Of a stretch of 64,000 bases of DNA, positions 9,919-19,241 are shown piece by piece. Position numbers and translations under genes: made by a program. The notes below the pieces were generated by a model that searched no databases, was not told where the DNA came from, and saw nothing but the letters and a program-made list of their open reading frames with translations. Position 1 is the stretch's first letter; every line of letters begins with the position of its first letter. This stretch comes from Pseudomonas linyingensis (lineage in GTDB: Bacteria; Pseudomonadota; Gammaproteobacteria; Pseudomonadales; Pseudomonadaceae): assembly GCF_900109175.1 (NCBI RefSeq), contig NZ_FNZE01000004.1:207818-271817 (forward strand), given 5' to 3'.

Positions 9919-10008
9919 GCCAGGCAAAGCGTCAAGGCGCGGAGTGCTTCATGGACTTTTGCCTGAGCCGGCGGCAGACTGCGCCGATTCTCTGCCGTGC
10001 GCCAACCG

Positions 10009-10902
10009 ATGAACGCAGCCGTCCAAACCGCCATACCCCCCTCCGCCGGCGTGCGCCCGGCGGATCGCCTGGGTTTCACCCTGTTCCTCACCGCAGCCGT
10101 GCATCTGGCCCTGCTGCTCGGGGTCAGCTTCGCCCTGCCCGAACCGAACATGGTGAGCAAGACGCTCGACGTCACCCTCGCCAGCTTCAAGAGTGCCGAA
10201 GCGCCGAAGCAGGCCGACTTCCTCGCCCAGCATGACCAGCAGGGCAGCGGCAGCCTGGAGCACAAGGCGACGCCGAAGACCACCGAGCTGGCGCCCTTCC
10301 AGGACAGCGAGATCCGCCGCGTCGAACCGCCAGCCCGACCGAAGGCCAGCCCGCCGCCGCAGCCAACCCGTGCCGCCGTCGCCAGCCGTGCAGCGCAACC
10401 CGACAAGACCAGCACCAAGGCACCGGCGCCGCGCCCGCCGCAGCCGACCCAAGCGGCTCCGGAGTTCGACAGCAGTCAACTGTCCGCCGAGATCGCCAGC
10501 CTCGAGGCACAGCTCAGCCACGAACAGCAGCTGTACGCCAAGCGTCCGCGCATCCACCGCCTCAACGCCGCCTCGACCATGCGCGACAAGGGCGCCTGGT
10601 ACAAGGAGGAGTGGCGGCGCAAGGTCGAGCGGGTCGGCAACCTGAACTATCCCGATGCCGCACGCCGCGAGCGTCTCTACGGCAGCCTGCGCCTGCTGGT
10701 TTCGATCAATCGCGACGGCACCCTGCGCGAGGTCCAGGTCCTCGAGTCCTCCGGCCACACCATCCTCGACCAGGCCGCCCTGCGCATCGTGCGCCTGTCG
10801 GCACCGTTCGCGCCGTTCAGCGGCGACCTCAGCGATGTCGACGTGCTGGAAATCATCCGCACCTGGCGCTTCGAACGCGGCGACCGCCTGGGCAGCTTCT
10901 GA
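10009..10902 (+). CDS. tonB3: TonB3, TonB-family energy transducer
   Basis: A 297-residue TonB-like protein. A single N-terminal membrane anchor lies near residues 20-43, followed by a Pro/Ala/Lys-rich periplasmic spacer (about 80-150) and a C-terminal TonB fold with LLVSINRDGTLREVQVLESS and the YPDAARRERLYG motif. In P. aeruginosa the gene at this position is tonB3, reported as needed for normal twitching and pilus assembly, which fits its place next to pilG. The ATG at 10009 was chosen; a GTG at 9997 is in frame and no strong ribosome binding site decides between them. Confidence 0.88.
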   Translation: MNAAVQTAIPPSAGVRPADRLGFTLFLTAAVHLALLLGVSFALPEPNMVSKTLDVTLASFKSAEAPKQADFLAQHDQQGSGSLEHKATPKTTELAPFQDSEIRRVEPPARPKASPPPQPTRAAVASRAAQPDKTSTKAPAPRPPQPTQAAPEFDSSQLSAEIASLEAQLSHEQQLYAKRPRIHRLNAASTMRDKGAWYKEEWRRKVERVGNLNYPDAARRERLYGSLRLLVSINRDGTLREVQVLESSGHTILDQAALRIVRLSAPFAPFSGDLSDVDVLEIIRTWRFERGDRLGSF

Positions 10903-10978
10903 GCCCAGTGCACCCCGGCGGGGCACGGTCGCTGCGCCACCCTTGCGGTGACCGCCGCCACAGCCGAAACTAGGGCTC

Positions 10979-11548
10979 ATGAAAAGCACAACCCCCAGCT
11001 ACCTCAAGCATCATTTCCTGATCGCCATGCCGCACATGGCCGACCCCAATTTCGCCCACACGGTGATCTATCTGGTCGAGCACAACCAGCACGGCGCCAT
11101 GGGCCTGGTGATCAACCGCAGCAGCGGCCTCAGTCTGGCCGACGTGCTCGAGCAGCTGCAGCCGGAAGCCGAGCCGGACGAGCGCTGCCGCCAGCTGCCG
11201 ATCTACGCCGGCGGTCCGGTGCACACCGACCGCGGTTTCGTCCTGCATCCACGCGAGTGGAGCTACCAGGCCACTCTCGAACTCGGCGAGCTGGCGCTGT
11301 CCACCTCCCAGGACGTGCTGCTGGCGATCGCCGACGGCAGCGGCCCGCCACGCCACCTGATCGCCCTCGGCTACGCCGGCTGGGAGGCCGGCCAGCTGGA
11401 GGCCGAGCTGATCGACAATGCCTGGCTGACCTGCCCGGCCGACCCGGCCGTGCTGTTCGACGTCGACGTCGAACAGCGCCTGCAGCGCGCCGCCGCCCCG
11501 CTGGGCATCGATCTCAGCCTGCTGACCAGCCAGGCCGGCCACGCATGA
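10979..11548 (+). CDS. algH: AlgH / YqgE family protein
   Basis: A 189-residue member of the UPF0301 (YqgE/AlgH) family, beginning with HHFLIAMPHMADPNFAHTV and containing GAMGLVINRS, both hallmarks. The molecular function is not established; the name comes from alginate regulation in P. aeruginosa. Its stop overlaps the ATG of ruvX (ATGA at 11545-11548), implying translational coupling, and the algH-ruvX pairing is conserved in gammaproteobacteria. Confidence 0.95.
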   Translation: MKSTTPSYLKHHFLIAMPHMADPNFAHTVIYLVEHNQHGAMGLVINRSSGLSLADVLEQLQPEAEPDERCRQLPIYAGGPVHTDRGFVLHPREWSYQATLELGELALSTSQDVLLAIADGSGPPRHLIALGYAGWEAGQLEAELIDNAWLTCPADPAVLFDVDVEQRLQRAAAPLGIDLSLLTSQAGHA

Positions 11549-11979
11549 GTGCGCCGCGCCTGCTCCTCGGCTTCGACTACGGCAGCAAGCAGATCGGCGT
11601 CGCCGTCGGCCAGGCGATCACCGGCCAGGCCCGCGAGCTGTGCGTGCTCAAGGCGCAGAACGGCGTGCCCGACTGGATACAGATCGAGAAGCTGATCCAG
11701 GAGTGGCAACCGGACGCCATCGTCGTCGGCCTGCCGCTGAACATGGACGGCACGCCCAGCGAGATGAGCGCGCGCGCCGAGAAGTTCGCCCGCCGCCTCA
11801 ACGGCCGCTTCAACTTGCCGGTGTTCACCCACGACGAGCGCCTGACCACCTACGAGGCCAAGGGCCAGCGCCTGGCCCAGGGCCAGCGCGGCGGCTATCG
11901 TGAACGCCCGGTGGATGCGCTGGCCGCCGCCCTGCTGCTGCAGGGCTGGCTCGAGCAGCAACCCGCCCACCCGCTTTGA
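11545..11979 (+). CDS. ruvX: RuvX / YqgF, putative pre-16S rRNA and Holliday-junction nuclease
   Basis: A 144-residue RNase H-fold protein of the YqgF family, implicated in 16S rRNA 5'-end maturation and annotated as a Holliday-junction resolvase. The acidic residue is in [16 protein letters not shown] (Asp near position 10), with [14 protein letters not shown] and the C-terminal [15 protein letters not shown] supplying the other conserved sites. It starts inside the algH stop codon. Confidence 0.94.
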   Translation: MSAPRLLLGFDYGSKQIGVAVGQAITGQARELCVLKAQNGVPDWIQIEKLIQEWQPDAIVVGLPLNMDGTPSEMSARAEKFARRLNGRFNLPVFTHDERLTTYEAKGQRLAQGQRGGYRERPVDALAAALLLQGWLEQQPAHPL

Positions 11980-11996
11980 CTGTCCGAGGAGTGCCC

Positions 11997-12512
11997 ATGA
12001 CCCTGCCCGACCCCGCCGCCCTGCTGGCGCAGATGGCCGCCGACCTGCGCGCCCACCTCGCCCGCCGCGGCATCCACGATCCCCGCTTCATCGGCATCCA
12101 TACCGGCGGCGTGTGGGTGGCCAGCGCCCTGCTCGAGCAGCTTGGCCAGCGCGATGCACCGCTGGGCGTTCTCAACGTATCCTTCTATCGCGACGACTTC
12201 AGCCAGCACGGCCTGCACCCGCAGGTGCGCCCCTCCGAACTGCCGTTCGAGGTCGAGGGTCAGCACCTGGTGCTGATCGACGACGTGCTGATGAGCGGGC
12301 GCACCGTGCGCGCCGCCCTCAACGCGCTGTTCGACTATGGCCGCCCGGCCAGCGTGACCCTGGTCTGCCTGCTCGACCTCGACGCCCGCGAACTGCCGAT
12401 CCGTGCCGACGTGCTCGGCGCCACCCTGTCGCTGGCCCCCGACCAGCGGGTAAAATTGCACGGTCCCGCACCGCTCGGCCTCGAGCTGCAGACCCTCGCC
12501 GCCTCCCACTGA
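11997..12512 (+). CDS. pyrR: PyrR, bifunctional pyr regulator / uracil phosphoribosyltransferase
   Basis: A 171-residue type I phosphoribosyltransferase with the PRPP loop [12 protein letters not shown] (about residues 92-103). In Pseudomonas, PyrR is associated with control of the adjacent pyr genes and may convert uracil plus PRPP to UMP. The start at 11997 has GAGGAG upstream, 17 bp after ruvX; a longer frame from 11976 would begin before that site. It is followed 11 bp later by pyrB. Confidence 0.93.
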   Translation: MTLPDPAALLAQMAADLRAHLARRGIHDPRFIGIHTGGVWVASALLEQLGQRDAPLGVLNVSFYRDDFSQHGLHPQVRPSELPFEVEGQHLVLIDDVLMSGRTVRAALNALFDYGRPASVTLVCLLDLDARELPIRADVLGATLSLAPDQRVKLHGPAPLGLELQTLAASH

Positions 12513-12523
12513 GAATTTCCGCG

Positions 12524-13528
12524 ATGACGCCAACCGACGCCAAGCGCCCATTGCAGCTCAACGACCAGGGCCAGCTGCGCCACTTCCTGTCGCTCGACGG
12601 CCTGCCCCGCGAGCTGCTCACCGAGATCCTCGACACCGCCGACTCCTTCCTCGAAGTCGGTGCGCGTGCCGTGAAGAAGGTGCCGCTGCTGCGCGGCAAG
12701 ACCGTGTGCAACGTGTTCTTCGAGAACTCCACGCGCACCCGCACCACCTTCGAGTTGGCGGCCAAGCGCCTGTCCGCCGACGTGATCACCCTCAACGTGT
12801 CGACCTCCTCGACCAGCAAGGGCGAGACACTGACCGACACCCTGCGCAACCTCGAGGCGATGGCCGCCGACATGTTCGTCGTGCGCCATGCCGACTCCGG
12901 TGCCGCACACTTCATCGCCGAGCACGTCTGCCCGCATGTGGCGGTGATCAACGGCGGCGACGGCCGCCACGCCCACCCCACCCAGGGCATGCTCGACATG
13001 CTGACCATCCGCCGCCACAAGGGCAGCTTCGAGAACCTCTCGGTGGCCATCGTCGGCGACATCCTGCACTCGCGGGTGGCGCGCTCCAACATGCTGGCGC
13101 TGAAGACCCTAGGCTGCCCGGACATCCGCGTCATCGCGCCGAAGTCGCTGCTGCCGGTCGGCGTCGAGCAGTATGGCGTGCGCGCCTACACCGACCTGGC
13201 CGAAGGCCTCAAGGATGTCGACGTGGTGATCATGCTGCGCCTGCAGCGCGAGCGCATGCAGGGTGGCCTGCTGCCCAGCGAAGGCGAGTTCTACCGCCTC
13301 TACGGCCTCACCGAGCAGCGCCTGGCGCTGGCCAAGCCGGATGCCATCGTCATGCACCCCGGGCCGATCAACCGCGGCGTGGAAATCGAATCGGCGGTGG
13401 CCGACGGCCCCCAGTCGGTGATCCTCAACCAGGTAACCTACGGCATCGCCATCCGCATGGCCGTGCTGTCCATGGCCATGAGCGGCCAGCAGACCCAGCG
13501 CCAGCTCGAACAGGGAGACGCCCAGTGA
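12524..13528 (+). CDS. pyrB: Aspartate carbamoyltransferase catalytic chain
   Basis: Condenses carbamoyl phosphate with L-aspartate, the committed step of pyrimidine synthesis. At 334 residues it matches Pseudomonas PyrB. Carbamoyl-phosphate binding motifs are visible in [13 protein letters not shown] and the HPGPINRG segment near the C terminus. In Pseudomonas this chain forms a class A dodecamer with the inactive dihydroorotase encoded next. The pyrB stop overlaps the GTG start of that gene (GTGA, 13525-13528). Confidence 0.98.
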   Translation: MTPTDAKRPLQLNDQGQLRHFLSLDGLPRELLTEILDTADSFLEVGARAVKKVPLLRGKTVCNVFFENSTRTRTTFELAAKRLSADVITLNVSTSSTSKGETLTDTLRNLEAMAADMFVVRHADSGAAHFIAEHVCPHVAVINGGDGRHAHPTQGMLDMLTIRRHKGSFENLSVAIVGDILHSRVARSNMLALKTLGCPDIRVIAPKSLLPVGVEQYGVRAYTDLAEGLKDVDVVIMLRLQRERMQGGLLPSEGEFYRLYGLTEQRLALAKPDAIVMHPGPINRGVEIESAVADGPQSVILNQVTYGIAIRMAVLSMAMSGQQTQRQLEQGDAQ

Positions 13529-14796
13529 AACTCAGCATCCACGGCGCCCGCCTGATCGACCCGGCCAGCGGCCTCGACCAGATCGGCGACATCCACATCG
13601 ACGGCGGGCGCATCGCCGCCCTCGGCGCGGCTCCGGCCGACTTCGACGCCGAGCAGCAGATCGCCGCCCACGGCCTGATCGCCGCTCCCGGCCTGGTCGA
13701 CCTGGCGGTGAGCCTGCGCGAGCCGGGCTACACCCGCAAGGGCAGCATCGCCAGCGAAACCCGCGCCGCCGCCGCCGGCGGTGTCACCAGCCTGTGCTGC
13801 CCGCCGCAGACCAAGCCGGTGCTGGACACCACCGCGGTCGCCGAACTGATCCTCGACCGCGCCGCGGCCGCCGGCCATGCCCGCGTGTTCCCCATCGGCG
13901 CGCTGAGCAAGGGCCTCGACGGCGAGCAGCTGGCCGAGCTGGTGGCCCTGCGCGACGCCGGCTGCGTCGCCTTCGCCAACGGTCTGGCGCCGATGGCCAA
14001 CAGCCGCGTGCTGCGCCGCGCCCTGGAATACGCCGCCACCTTCGACCTCACCGTGGTGTTCCACTCCCAAGACCCGGACCTCGCCGAAGGCGGCCTGGCC
14101 CACGAGGGTCCGACCGCCAGCTTCCTCGGCCTGCCGGGCATTCCGGAAACCGCGGAAACCGTGGCCCTGGCGCGCAACCTGCTGCTGGTCGAGCAGAGCG
14201 GCGTACGCGCCCACTTCAGCCAGCTGACCAGCGCCCGCGGCGTGGAGATGATCGCCGCCGCCCAGGCCCGCGGCCTGCCGGTGAGCGCCGACGTCGCGCT
14301 GTACCAGCTGATCCTCACCGACGAGGCGCTGGCCGGCTTCTCCAGCCTGTACCACGTGCAACCGCCGCTGCGCTCGCGCGGCGATCGTGACGCCCTGCGC
14401 GCGGCGGTGCAGAGCGGCGTGGTGCAGGCCATCGCCAGCCACCACCAGCCCCACGAGGCGGATGCCAAGCTGGCGCCGTTCGGCGCCACCGAGCCGGGCA
14501 TCAGCAGCGTCGAGCTGCTGCTGCCGCTGGCCCTGAGCCTGGTCGAGGACGGCCTGCTCGACCTGCCGACCCTGCTGGCACGCCTGACCTGCGGCCCGGC
14601 CACGGCCCTGCGCTTGCCGGCCGGCCAGCTGGCCGTCGGCCAGAATGCCGACCTGGTGCTGTTCGATGCCCAGGCGCAGACCCTGGCCGGCGAGCGCTGG
14701 CTGTCGCGCGGCGGCAACAGCCCGTTCCTCGGCCACTGCCTGCCGGGCGCGGTACGCTATACCCTGCTCGGCGGGCGGATCAGCCACCAGGCCTGA
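13525..14796 (+). CDS. pyrC': PyrC', dihydroorotase-like non-catalytic ATCase subunit
   Basis: A 423-residue amidohydrolase-fold protein that, in Pseudomonas, is required for assembly of active aspartate carbamoyltransferase but has no dihydroorotase activity. The sequence supports this: the metal-binding His-x-His normally found after the first strand is replaced ([12 protein letters not shown] where a real enzyme has D-x-H-x-H). Translation begins at a GTG overlapping the pyrB stop. The length and position equal PA0401 of PAO1. A strong hairpin follows at 14810. Confidence 0.94.
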   Translation: MKLSIHGARLIDPASGLDQIGDIHIDGGRIAALGAAPADFDAEQQIAAHGLIAAPGLVDLAVSLREPGYTRKGSIASETRAAAAGGVTSLCCPPQTKPVLDTTAVAELILDRAAAAGHARVFPIGALSKGLDGEQLAELVALRDAGCVAFANGLAPMANSRVLRRALEYAATFDLTVVFHSQDPDLAEGGLAHEGPTASFLGLPGIPETAETVALARNLLLVEQSGVRAHFSQLTSARGVEMIAAAQARGLPVSADVALYQLILTDEALAGFSSLYHVQPPLRSRGDRDALRAAVQSGVVQAIASHHQPHEADAKLAPFGATEPGISSVELLLPLALSLVEDGLLDLPTLLARLTCGPATALRLPAGQLAVGQNADLVLFDAQAQTLAGERWLSRGGNSPFLGHCLPGAVRYTLLGGRISHQA

Positions 14797-14809
14797 TCGG
14801 CTCCGTGTA

Positions 14810-14845
14810 AACGACAAGGCCCGCCAAATGGCGGGCCTTGTCGTT
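14810..14845. terminator. Bidirectional hairpin terminator between pyrC' and the TM2 gene
   Basis: A perfect inverted repeat, AACGACAAGGCCCGCC / loop AAAT / complementary arm, between two converging genes. The arms end in short A/T runs on both sides rather than a long T tract. Confidence 0.85.
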
Positions 14846-14856
14846 GCGGGTCCGGG

Positions 14857-15261
14857 TCAGAAACGCCAGGCATTGCGTACCGAGATCTGGTCGTTGAGGG
14901 TCCAGAAGTCATAGAGCACGCCGACCAGGAAGAAACCACCGGTGCACAGGTAGAGGATGCCGGTGATCCATTTGCCCATGTACATGCGGTGCACGCCGAA
15001 CACGCCGAGAAAGGTCAGCAGGATCCACGCCACGTTGTAGCTGGTGCGCCCGCTATGGAAGCGCATGTCGGCCTCGCGGTCCATGCCGGGGATCAGGAAC
15101 AGGTCGATCAGCCAGCCGATGCCGAGCAGGCCGAGGGTGAAGAACCAGATGGTGCCGGTCACCGGACGCCCGTAGTAGAAGCGGTGCGCGCCGAGAAAGC
15201 CGAAGATCCACAACAGGTAGCCGATCAGCTTGCTGTGGGTATCCCGAGTCAATGTCGTCAT
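14857..15261 (-). CDS. TM2-domain membrane protein
   Basis: A 134-residue protein with two TM2 units in tandem. The first is around residues 12-55 (GAHRFYYGRPVTGTIWFFTLG), the second around residues 85-125 (GVHRMYMGKWITGILYLCTGG). Each supplies a pair of membrane helices with the G-x-H-R-x-Y-x-G signature, giving about four helices in total. The function of TM2 proteins is not established in bacteria. It lies between pyrC' and pilU on the pilU strand. In PAO1 this interval holds other genes, so this one is a lineage-specific neighbour. Confidence 0.85.
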   Translation of the reverse strand: MTTLTRDTHSKLIGYLLWIFGFLGAHRFYYGRPVTGTIWFFTLGLLGIGWLIDLFLIPGMDREADMRFHSGRTSYNVAWILLTFLGVFGVHRMYMGKWITGILYLCTGGFFLVGVLYDFWTLNDQISVRNAWRF

Positions 15262-15339
15262 GCCGCCTCCTGGAAAGAATCAAGGGTGACAGCCAAGGCT
15301 GCCACCCGCTTCGACCGACTGCACGGCCAGGCGTTCCCC

Positions 15340-16488
15340 TCAGCGGCGGCGCAGCCCCGGATGATCCTCTTCGTTGCGCTCGAGGCTCAGGCTCTGGGTC
15401 AGGCTGCCGAGGTGCTCGGCGTCGGTTTCCGAACCGAGCTTGATCATCAGGCGCAGGTCGTTGGCCGAGTCGGCATGGGCCAGCGCATCCTCGTAGGTGA
15501 TCTCGCCATTGCTGTACAGATGGTACAGCGCCTGGTCGAAGGTTTGCATGCCCTGTTCGGTGGAGCGCTTCATCAGGTTCTTCAGCTCGTGCACCTCGCC
15601 CTTGCGGATCAGGTCGGCCGCCAATGGGGTGTTGATCAGCACCTCGATCACCACCCGACGACCCTTGCCGTCCGGAGTCGGCACCAGCTGCTGGGCGACG
15701 ATGGCCTTGAGGTTGAGCGACAGATCCATCCACGCCTGCTCGTGGCGGTCCGCCGGAAAGAAGTGGATGATGCGGTCCAGCGCCTGGTTGGCGTTGTTGG
15801 CGTGCAGGGTGGCCAGGCACAGATGGCCGGTCTCGGCGAAGGCCACCGCGTAGTCCATGGTCTCGCGGGTGCGCACCTCGCCGATCATGATCACGTCCGG
15901 CGCCTGGCGCAGGGTGTTCTTCAGCGCCACCTCGAACGACTCGGTATCGATGCCCACCTCACGCTGGGTGACGATGCAGCCCTGGTGCTGGTGGATGAAC
16001 TCGATGGGGTCCTCGATGGTGATGATGTGGCCCTGGGAGTTCCGGTTGCGCTCGCCGATCATCGCCGCCAGCGAGGTCGACTTGCCCGCACCGGTACCGC
16101 CGACGAACAGCACCAGGCCGCGCTTGCTCATCGACAGCTGCTTGAGCACCTCGGGCAGCTTGAGCTCCTCGATGGTCGGGATGTTGGTCTCGATGCGGCG
16201 CAGCACCATGCCCACCAGATTGCGCTGGTAGAAGGCGCTGACCCGGAAGCGACCGACGCCGCGCGCGCTGATGGCGAAGTTGCACTCGTGGGTCTCGGCC
16301 AGTTCGCGGCGCTGCTGCTCGTTCATCACCGACAGCACGGTCTCGCGGGTCTGCTCGGGGGACATCGGGTTCTTGGTCACCGGCAGGATGCGTCCGTTGA
16401 CCTTCATCGACGGCGGCACCCCGGCGGTGATGAACAGGTCGGAGCCGCCCTTCTCGATCATCAGGCGCAGCAGTTTCTCGAATTCCAT
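15340..16488 (-). CDS. pilU: PilU, PilT-dependent pilus retraction ATPase
   Basis: A 382-residue secretion-type ATPase of the PilT/PilU family. It shows Walker A GGTGAGKS (about residues 128-135), the Asp-box/Walker B segment ITIEDPIEF and VIMIGEVRTRET, and a His-box near HLCLATLHAN. The C-terminal extension past the PilT core (ending in an Asp/Glu/Arg-rich tail) is typical of PilU. It assists PilT in depolymerising pili under load. It is 76 bp downstream of pilT and on the same strand. Confidence 0.97.
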   Translation of the reverse strand: MEFEKLLRLMIEKGGSDLFITAGVPPSMKVNGRILPVTKNPMSPEQTRETVLSVMNEQQRRELAETHECNFAISARGVGRFRVSAFYQRNLVGMVLRRIETNIPTIEELKLPEVLKQLSMSKRGLVLFVGGTGAGKSTSLAAMIGERNRNSQGHIITIEDPIEFIHQHQGCIVTQREVGIDTESFEVALKNTLRQAPDVIMIGEVRTRETMDYAVAFAETGHLCLATLHANNANQALDRIIHFFPADRHEQAWMDLSLNLKAIVAQQLVPTPDGKGRRVVIEVLINTPLAADLIRKGEVHELKNLMKRSTEQGMQTFDQALYHLYSNGEITYEDALAHADSANDLRLMIKLGSETDAEHLGSLTQSLSLERNEEDHPGLRRR

Positions 16489-16564
16489 GGTTTTCCCTTG
16501 ATTCTTCCCGCTGCCCAGGCAGCGTTGGCAGCCAGGCGCCCGACCGGGCCGCCTGGCCGAACGG

Positions 16565-17599
16565 TTACAGGCTTTCCGGCGCCTTGGCCTTTTCCTTGGC
16601 CGCCTCGCGACTGACCAGGCCCTTGCTGAGCAGGGTCTTCAGGCAGGCGTCGAGGGTCTGCATGCCCAGCGCACCGCCGGTCTGGATCGCCGAATACATC
16701 TGCGCCACCTTGTCCTCGCGGATCAGGTTGCGGATCGCCGGGGTGCCGATCATGATCTCGTGGGCCGCCACCCGGCCACCGCCGGTCTTCTTCAGCAGGG
16801 TCTGCGAGATCACCGCCTGCAGCGACTCGGAGAGCATGGAGCGGACCATGGACTTCTCCTCGGCGGGGAACACGTCGACCACCCGGTCGATGGTCTTCGC
16901 TGCCGAGGTGGTGTGCAGGGTGCCGAACACCAGGTGACCGGTTTCCGCGGCGGTCAGCGCCAGGCGGATGGTTTCCAGGTCGCGCATCTCGCCGACCAGG
17001 ATGATGTCCGGGTCTTCACGCAGGGCCGAGCGCAGCGCCTCGGAGAAGCCGAGGGTGTCGCGGTGCACCTCGCGCTGGTTGACCAGGCACTTCTTCGACT
17101 CGTGGACGAATTCGATCGGGTCCTCGATGGTGAGGATGTGGTGGTACTTGTTGCTGTTGATGTAGTCGATCATCGCCGCCAGGGTGGTCGACTTGCCCGA
17201 GCCGGTCGGCCCGGTGACCAGTACCAGGCCGCGCGGCACATCGGAAATCTTCTTGAACACCTCGCCCATGCCGAGGTCTTCCATGCTCAGCACGCGCGAG
17301 GGAATGGTCCGGAACACCGCGCCGGAACCGCGGTTCTGGTTGAACGCGTTGACCCGGAAGCGCGCCACGCCGGGCACCTCGAAGGAGAAGTCGGTCTCGA
17401 GGAACTCCTCGAAGTCCTTGCGCTGCTTGTCGTTCATGATGTCGTAGATCAGCGCATGCACCTGCTTGTGCTCCATCGGCGGCAGGTTGATGCGGCGCAC
17501 GTCGCCATCGACGCGGATCATCGGCGGCAGACCGGCGGAGAGGTGCAGGTCCGATGCGCCCTGCTTGGCGCTGAAGGCCAGCAGCTCGGTAATATCCAT
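16565..17599 (-). CDS. pilT: PilT, twitching motility retraction ATPase
   Basis: The 344-residue retraction motor of type IV pili. Motifs seen are Walker A GPTGSGKS, Asp box ILTIEDPIEFVHES, Walker B IILVGEMRDLETI, His box ETGHLVFGTLHT, and the PilT-specific AIRNLIRE segment needed for retraction. The ATG at 17599 (MDITELLAFS) matches the family start, preferred over a frame four codons longer. Its promoter lies in the 71-bp divergent gap shared with yggS. Confidence 0.98.
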   Translation of the reverse strand: MDITELLAFSAKQGASDLHLSAGLPPMIRVDGDVRRINLPPMEHKQVHALIYDIMNDKQRKDFEEFLETDFSFEVPGVARFRVNAFNQNRGSGAVFRTIPSRVLSMEDLGMGEVFKKISDVPRGLVLVTGPTGSGKSTTLAAMIDYINSNKYHHILTIEDPIEFVHESKKCLVNQREVHRDTLGFSEALRSALREDPDIILVGEMRDLETIRLALTAAETGHLVFGTLHTTSAAKTIDRVVDVFPAEEKSMVRSMLSESLQAVISQTLLKKTGGGRVAAHEIMIGTPAIRNLIREDKVAQMYSAIQTGGALGMQTLDACLKTLLSKGLVSREAAKEKAKAPESL

Positions 17600-17670
17600 G
17601 GGGGTCCCCAATCACAAACAAGCGGGTAGAATGCTGCGACAGCCAGCGGCCGGGCAGGAAGCGGAAGTAA

Positions 17671-18378
17671 ATGTCCACGATCCACGACAATATTGCAAAG
17701 GTCCGAACGCGCATCCGTGAGGCGGCGCAAGCATCCGGACGCGATCCGCAAACGGTACAGCTGCTGGCGGTGAGCAAGAGCAAGCCGGCGGATGCCCTGC
17801 GCGACGCCCGCGCCTGCGGCCAGCGCGACTTCGGCGAGAACTACCTGCAGGAAGCCCTGGCCAAGCAGGCCGAACTGGCCGGCCTGGACCTGGTCTGGCA
17901 TTTCATCGGCCCGATCCAGTCGAACAAGACCAAACCGCTGGCCGAGCACTTCGCCTGGGTGCACTCGGTGGATCGCCTGAAGATCGCCGAGCGTCTGTCC
18001 GCCCAACGCCCCGCGCACCTCGAACCCCTGAACATCTGCCTGCAGGTCAACGTCAGCGGCGAGGCCAGCAAGTCCGGCTGCGAACCCGCGGAGCTGCCGG
18101 CGCTGGCCGCCGCGGTGGCCGCCCTGCCGCATCTGCGCCTGCGCGGGCTGATGGCCATCCCCGAACCGACCCCGGACGTCGCCGCCCAGCGCGCCGCCTT
18201 CGCCCGCCTGCGTCAGCTCAAGGACAGCCTGCCGCTGGAACTCGACACCCTGTCGATGGGCATGAGCGACGACCTCGAAGCGGCCATCGCCGAGGGCGCC
18301 AGCTGGGTGCGCATCGGCAGCGCGCTGTTCGGCGCCCGCGACTACCCTCAGAAATCCTCCGAGAGTTCCGTCCGCTGA
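17671..18378 (+). CDS. yggS: YggS/PROSC family PLP homeostasis protein
   Basis: A 235-residue alanine-racemase-fold protein that binds pyridoxal 5'-phosphate. The PLP lysine is in LLAVSKSKPAD (about residue 36), with NVSGEASKSGC and the phosphate-binding LSMGMSDDLEAAI near the C terminus. It takes part in PLP homeostasis rather than catalysis. It is first in a yggS-proC-yggT-yggU cluster. TAGAAT at 17627-17632 could be its -10, but no matching -35 was found. Confidence 0.95.
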   Translation: MSTIHDNIAKVRTRIREAAQASGRDPQTVQLLAVSKSKPADALRDARACGQRDFGENYLQEALAKQAELAGLDLVWHFIGPIQSNKTKPLAEHFAWVHSVDRLKIAERLSAQRPAHLEPLNICLQVNVSGEASKSGCEPAELPALAAAVAALPHLRLRGLMAIPEPTPDVAAQRAAFARLRQLKDSLPLELDTLSMGMSDDLEAAIAEGASWVRIGSALFGARDYPQKSSESSVR

Positions 18379-18413
18379 GGCGGCGACTCCCCGACCAGAA
18401 AGGAATTTGCCCC

Positions 18414-19232
18414 ATGACCCATCCGCGTATTGCCTTCATCGGCGCCGGCAACATGGCCACCAGCCTGATCGGCGGCCTGATCGCCCGCAGCGTGCCCGCC
18501 GAGCGCATCACCGCCAGCGAACCACAGGCCGAGCAGCGCCAGCGCATCGCCGGAGAGCACGGCATCGCCGTCTTCGAGGACAACGCCGCCGCCGCGGCCG
18601 GCGCCGACATCGTGGTGCTGGCGGTCAAGCCGCAGGTGATGAAGGAGGTCTGCCTGGCCCTCGCTCCGGCGCTGCCGGCCGGCGTGCTGATCGTCTCCAT
18701 CGCCGCCGGCATCCCCTGCGCCAGCCTCGAGCGCTGGCTCGGCGAGCAGGCCATCGTGCGCTGCATGCCCAACACCCCGGCGCTGCTCCATGAAGGCGCC
18801 AGCGGCCTGTACGCCAACGCGCGCACCAGCGCGGCCCAGCGCGAGCAGGCCGAGGCCCTGCTGGATGCGGTCGGCCTGGTGCTGTGGCTGGACGAGGAGC
18901 AGCAGATCGACGCGGTGACCGCAGTGTCCGGCAGCGGTCCGGCCTACTTCTTCCTGCTCATGGAGGCGATGACCGCCGCCGGCGAGCGCCTCGGCCTGCC
19001 CGCCGAAACCGCCAGCCTGCTGGCCCGCCAGACCGCCTTCGGCGCGGCGCGCATGGCGCTGGTCAGCGACTTCGATCCGGCCGAACTGCGCCGCCGGGTG
19101 ACTTCACCCAACGGCACCACCGAGGCGGCGATCAAGGCCTTCCAGGCCGGTGGCTTCGAGGTGCTGGTCGACCAGGCCCTGCAGGCTGCCGCCCACCGCT
19201 CGGCCGAACTGGCCGAGCAGCTCGGTCAATAA
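18414..19232 (+). CDS. proC: Pyrroline-5-carboxylate reductase
   Basis: Last step of proline synthesis: NAD(P)H reduction of pyrroline-5-carboxylate. The 272-residue protein has the N-terminal dinucleotide fold FIGAGNMATSLIGG and the C-terminal signature VSGSGPAYFFLLMEA with the SPNGTTEAAIKAF segment. It lies 35 bp after yggS and 9 bp before yggT. Confidence 0.97.
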   Translation: MTHPRIAFIGAGNMATSLIGGLIARSVPAERITASEPQAEQRQRIAGEHGIAVFEDNAAAAAGADIVVLAVKPQVMKEVCLALAPALPAGVLIVSIAAGIPCASLERWLGEQAIVRCMPNTPALLHEGASGLYANARTSAAQREQAEALLDAVGLVLWLDEEQQIDAVTAVSGSGPAYFFLLMEAMTAAGERLGLPAETASLLARQTAFGAARMALVSDFDPAELRRRVTSPNGTTEAAIKAFQAGGFEVLVDQALQAAAHRSAELAEQLGQ

Positions 19233-19241
19233 GGAGCCCCG

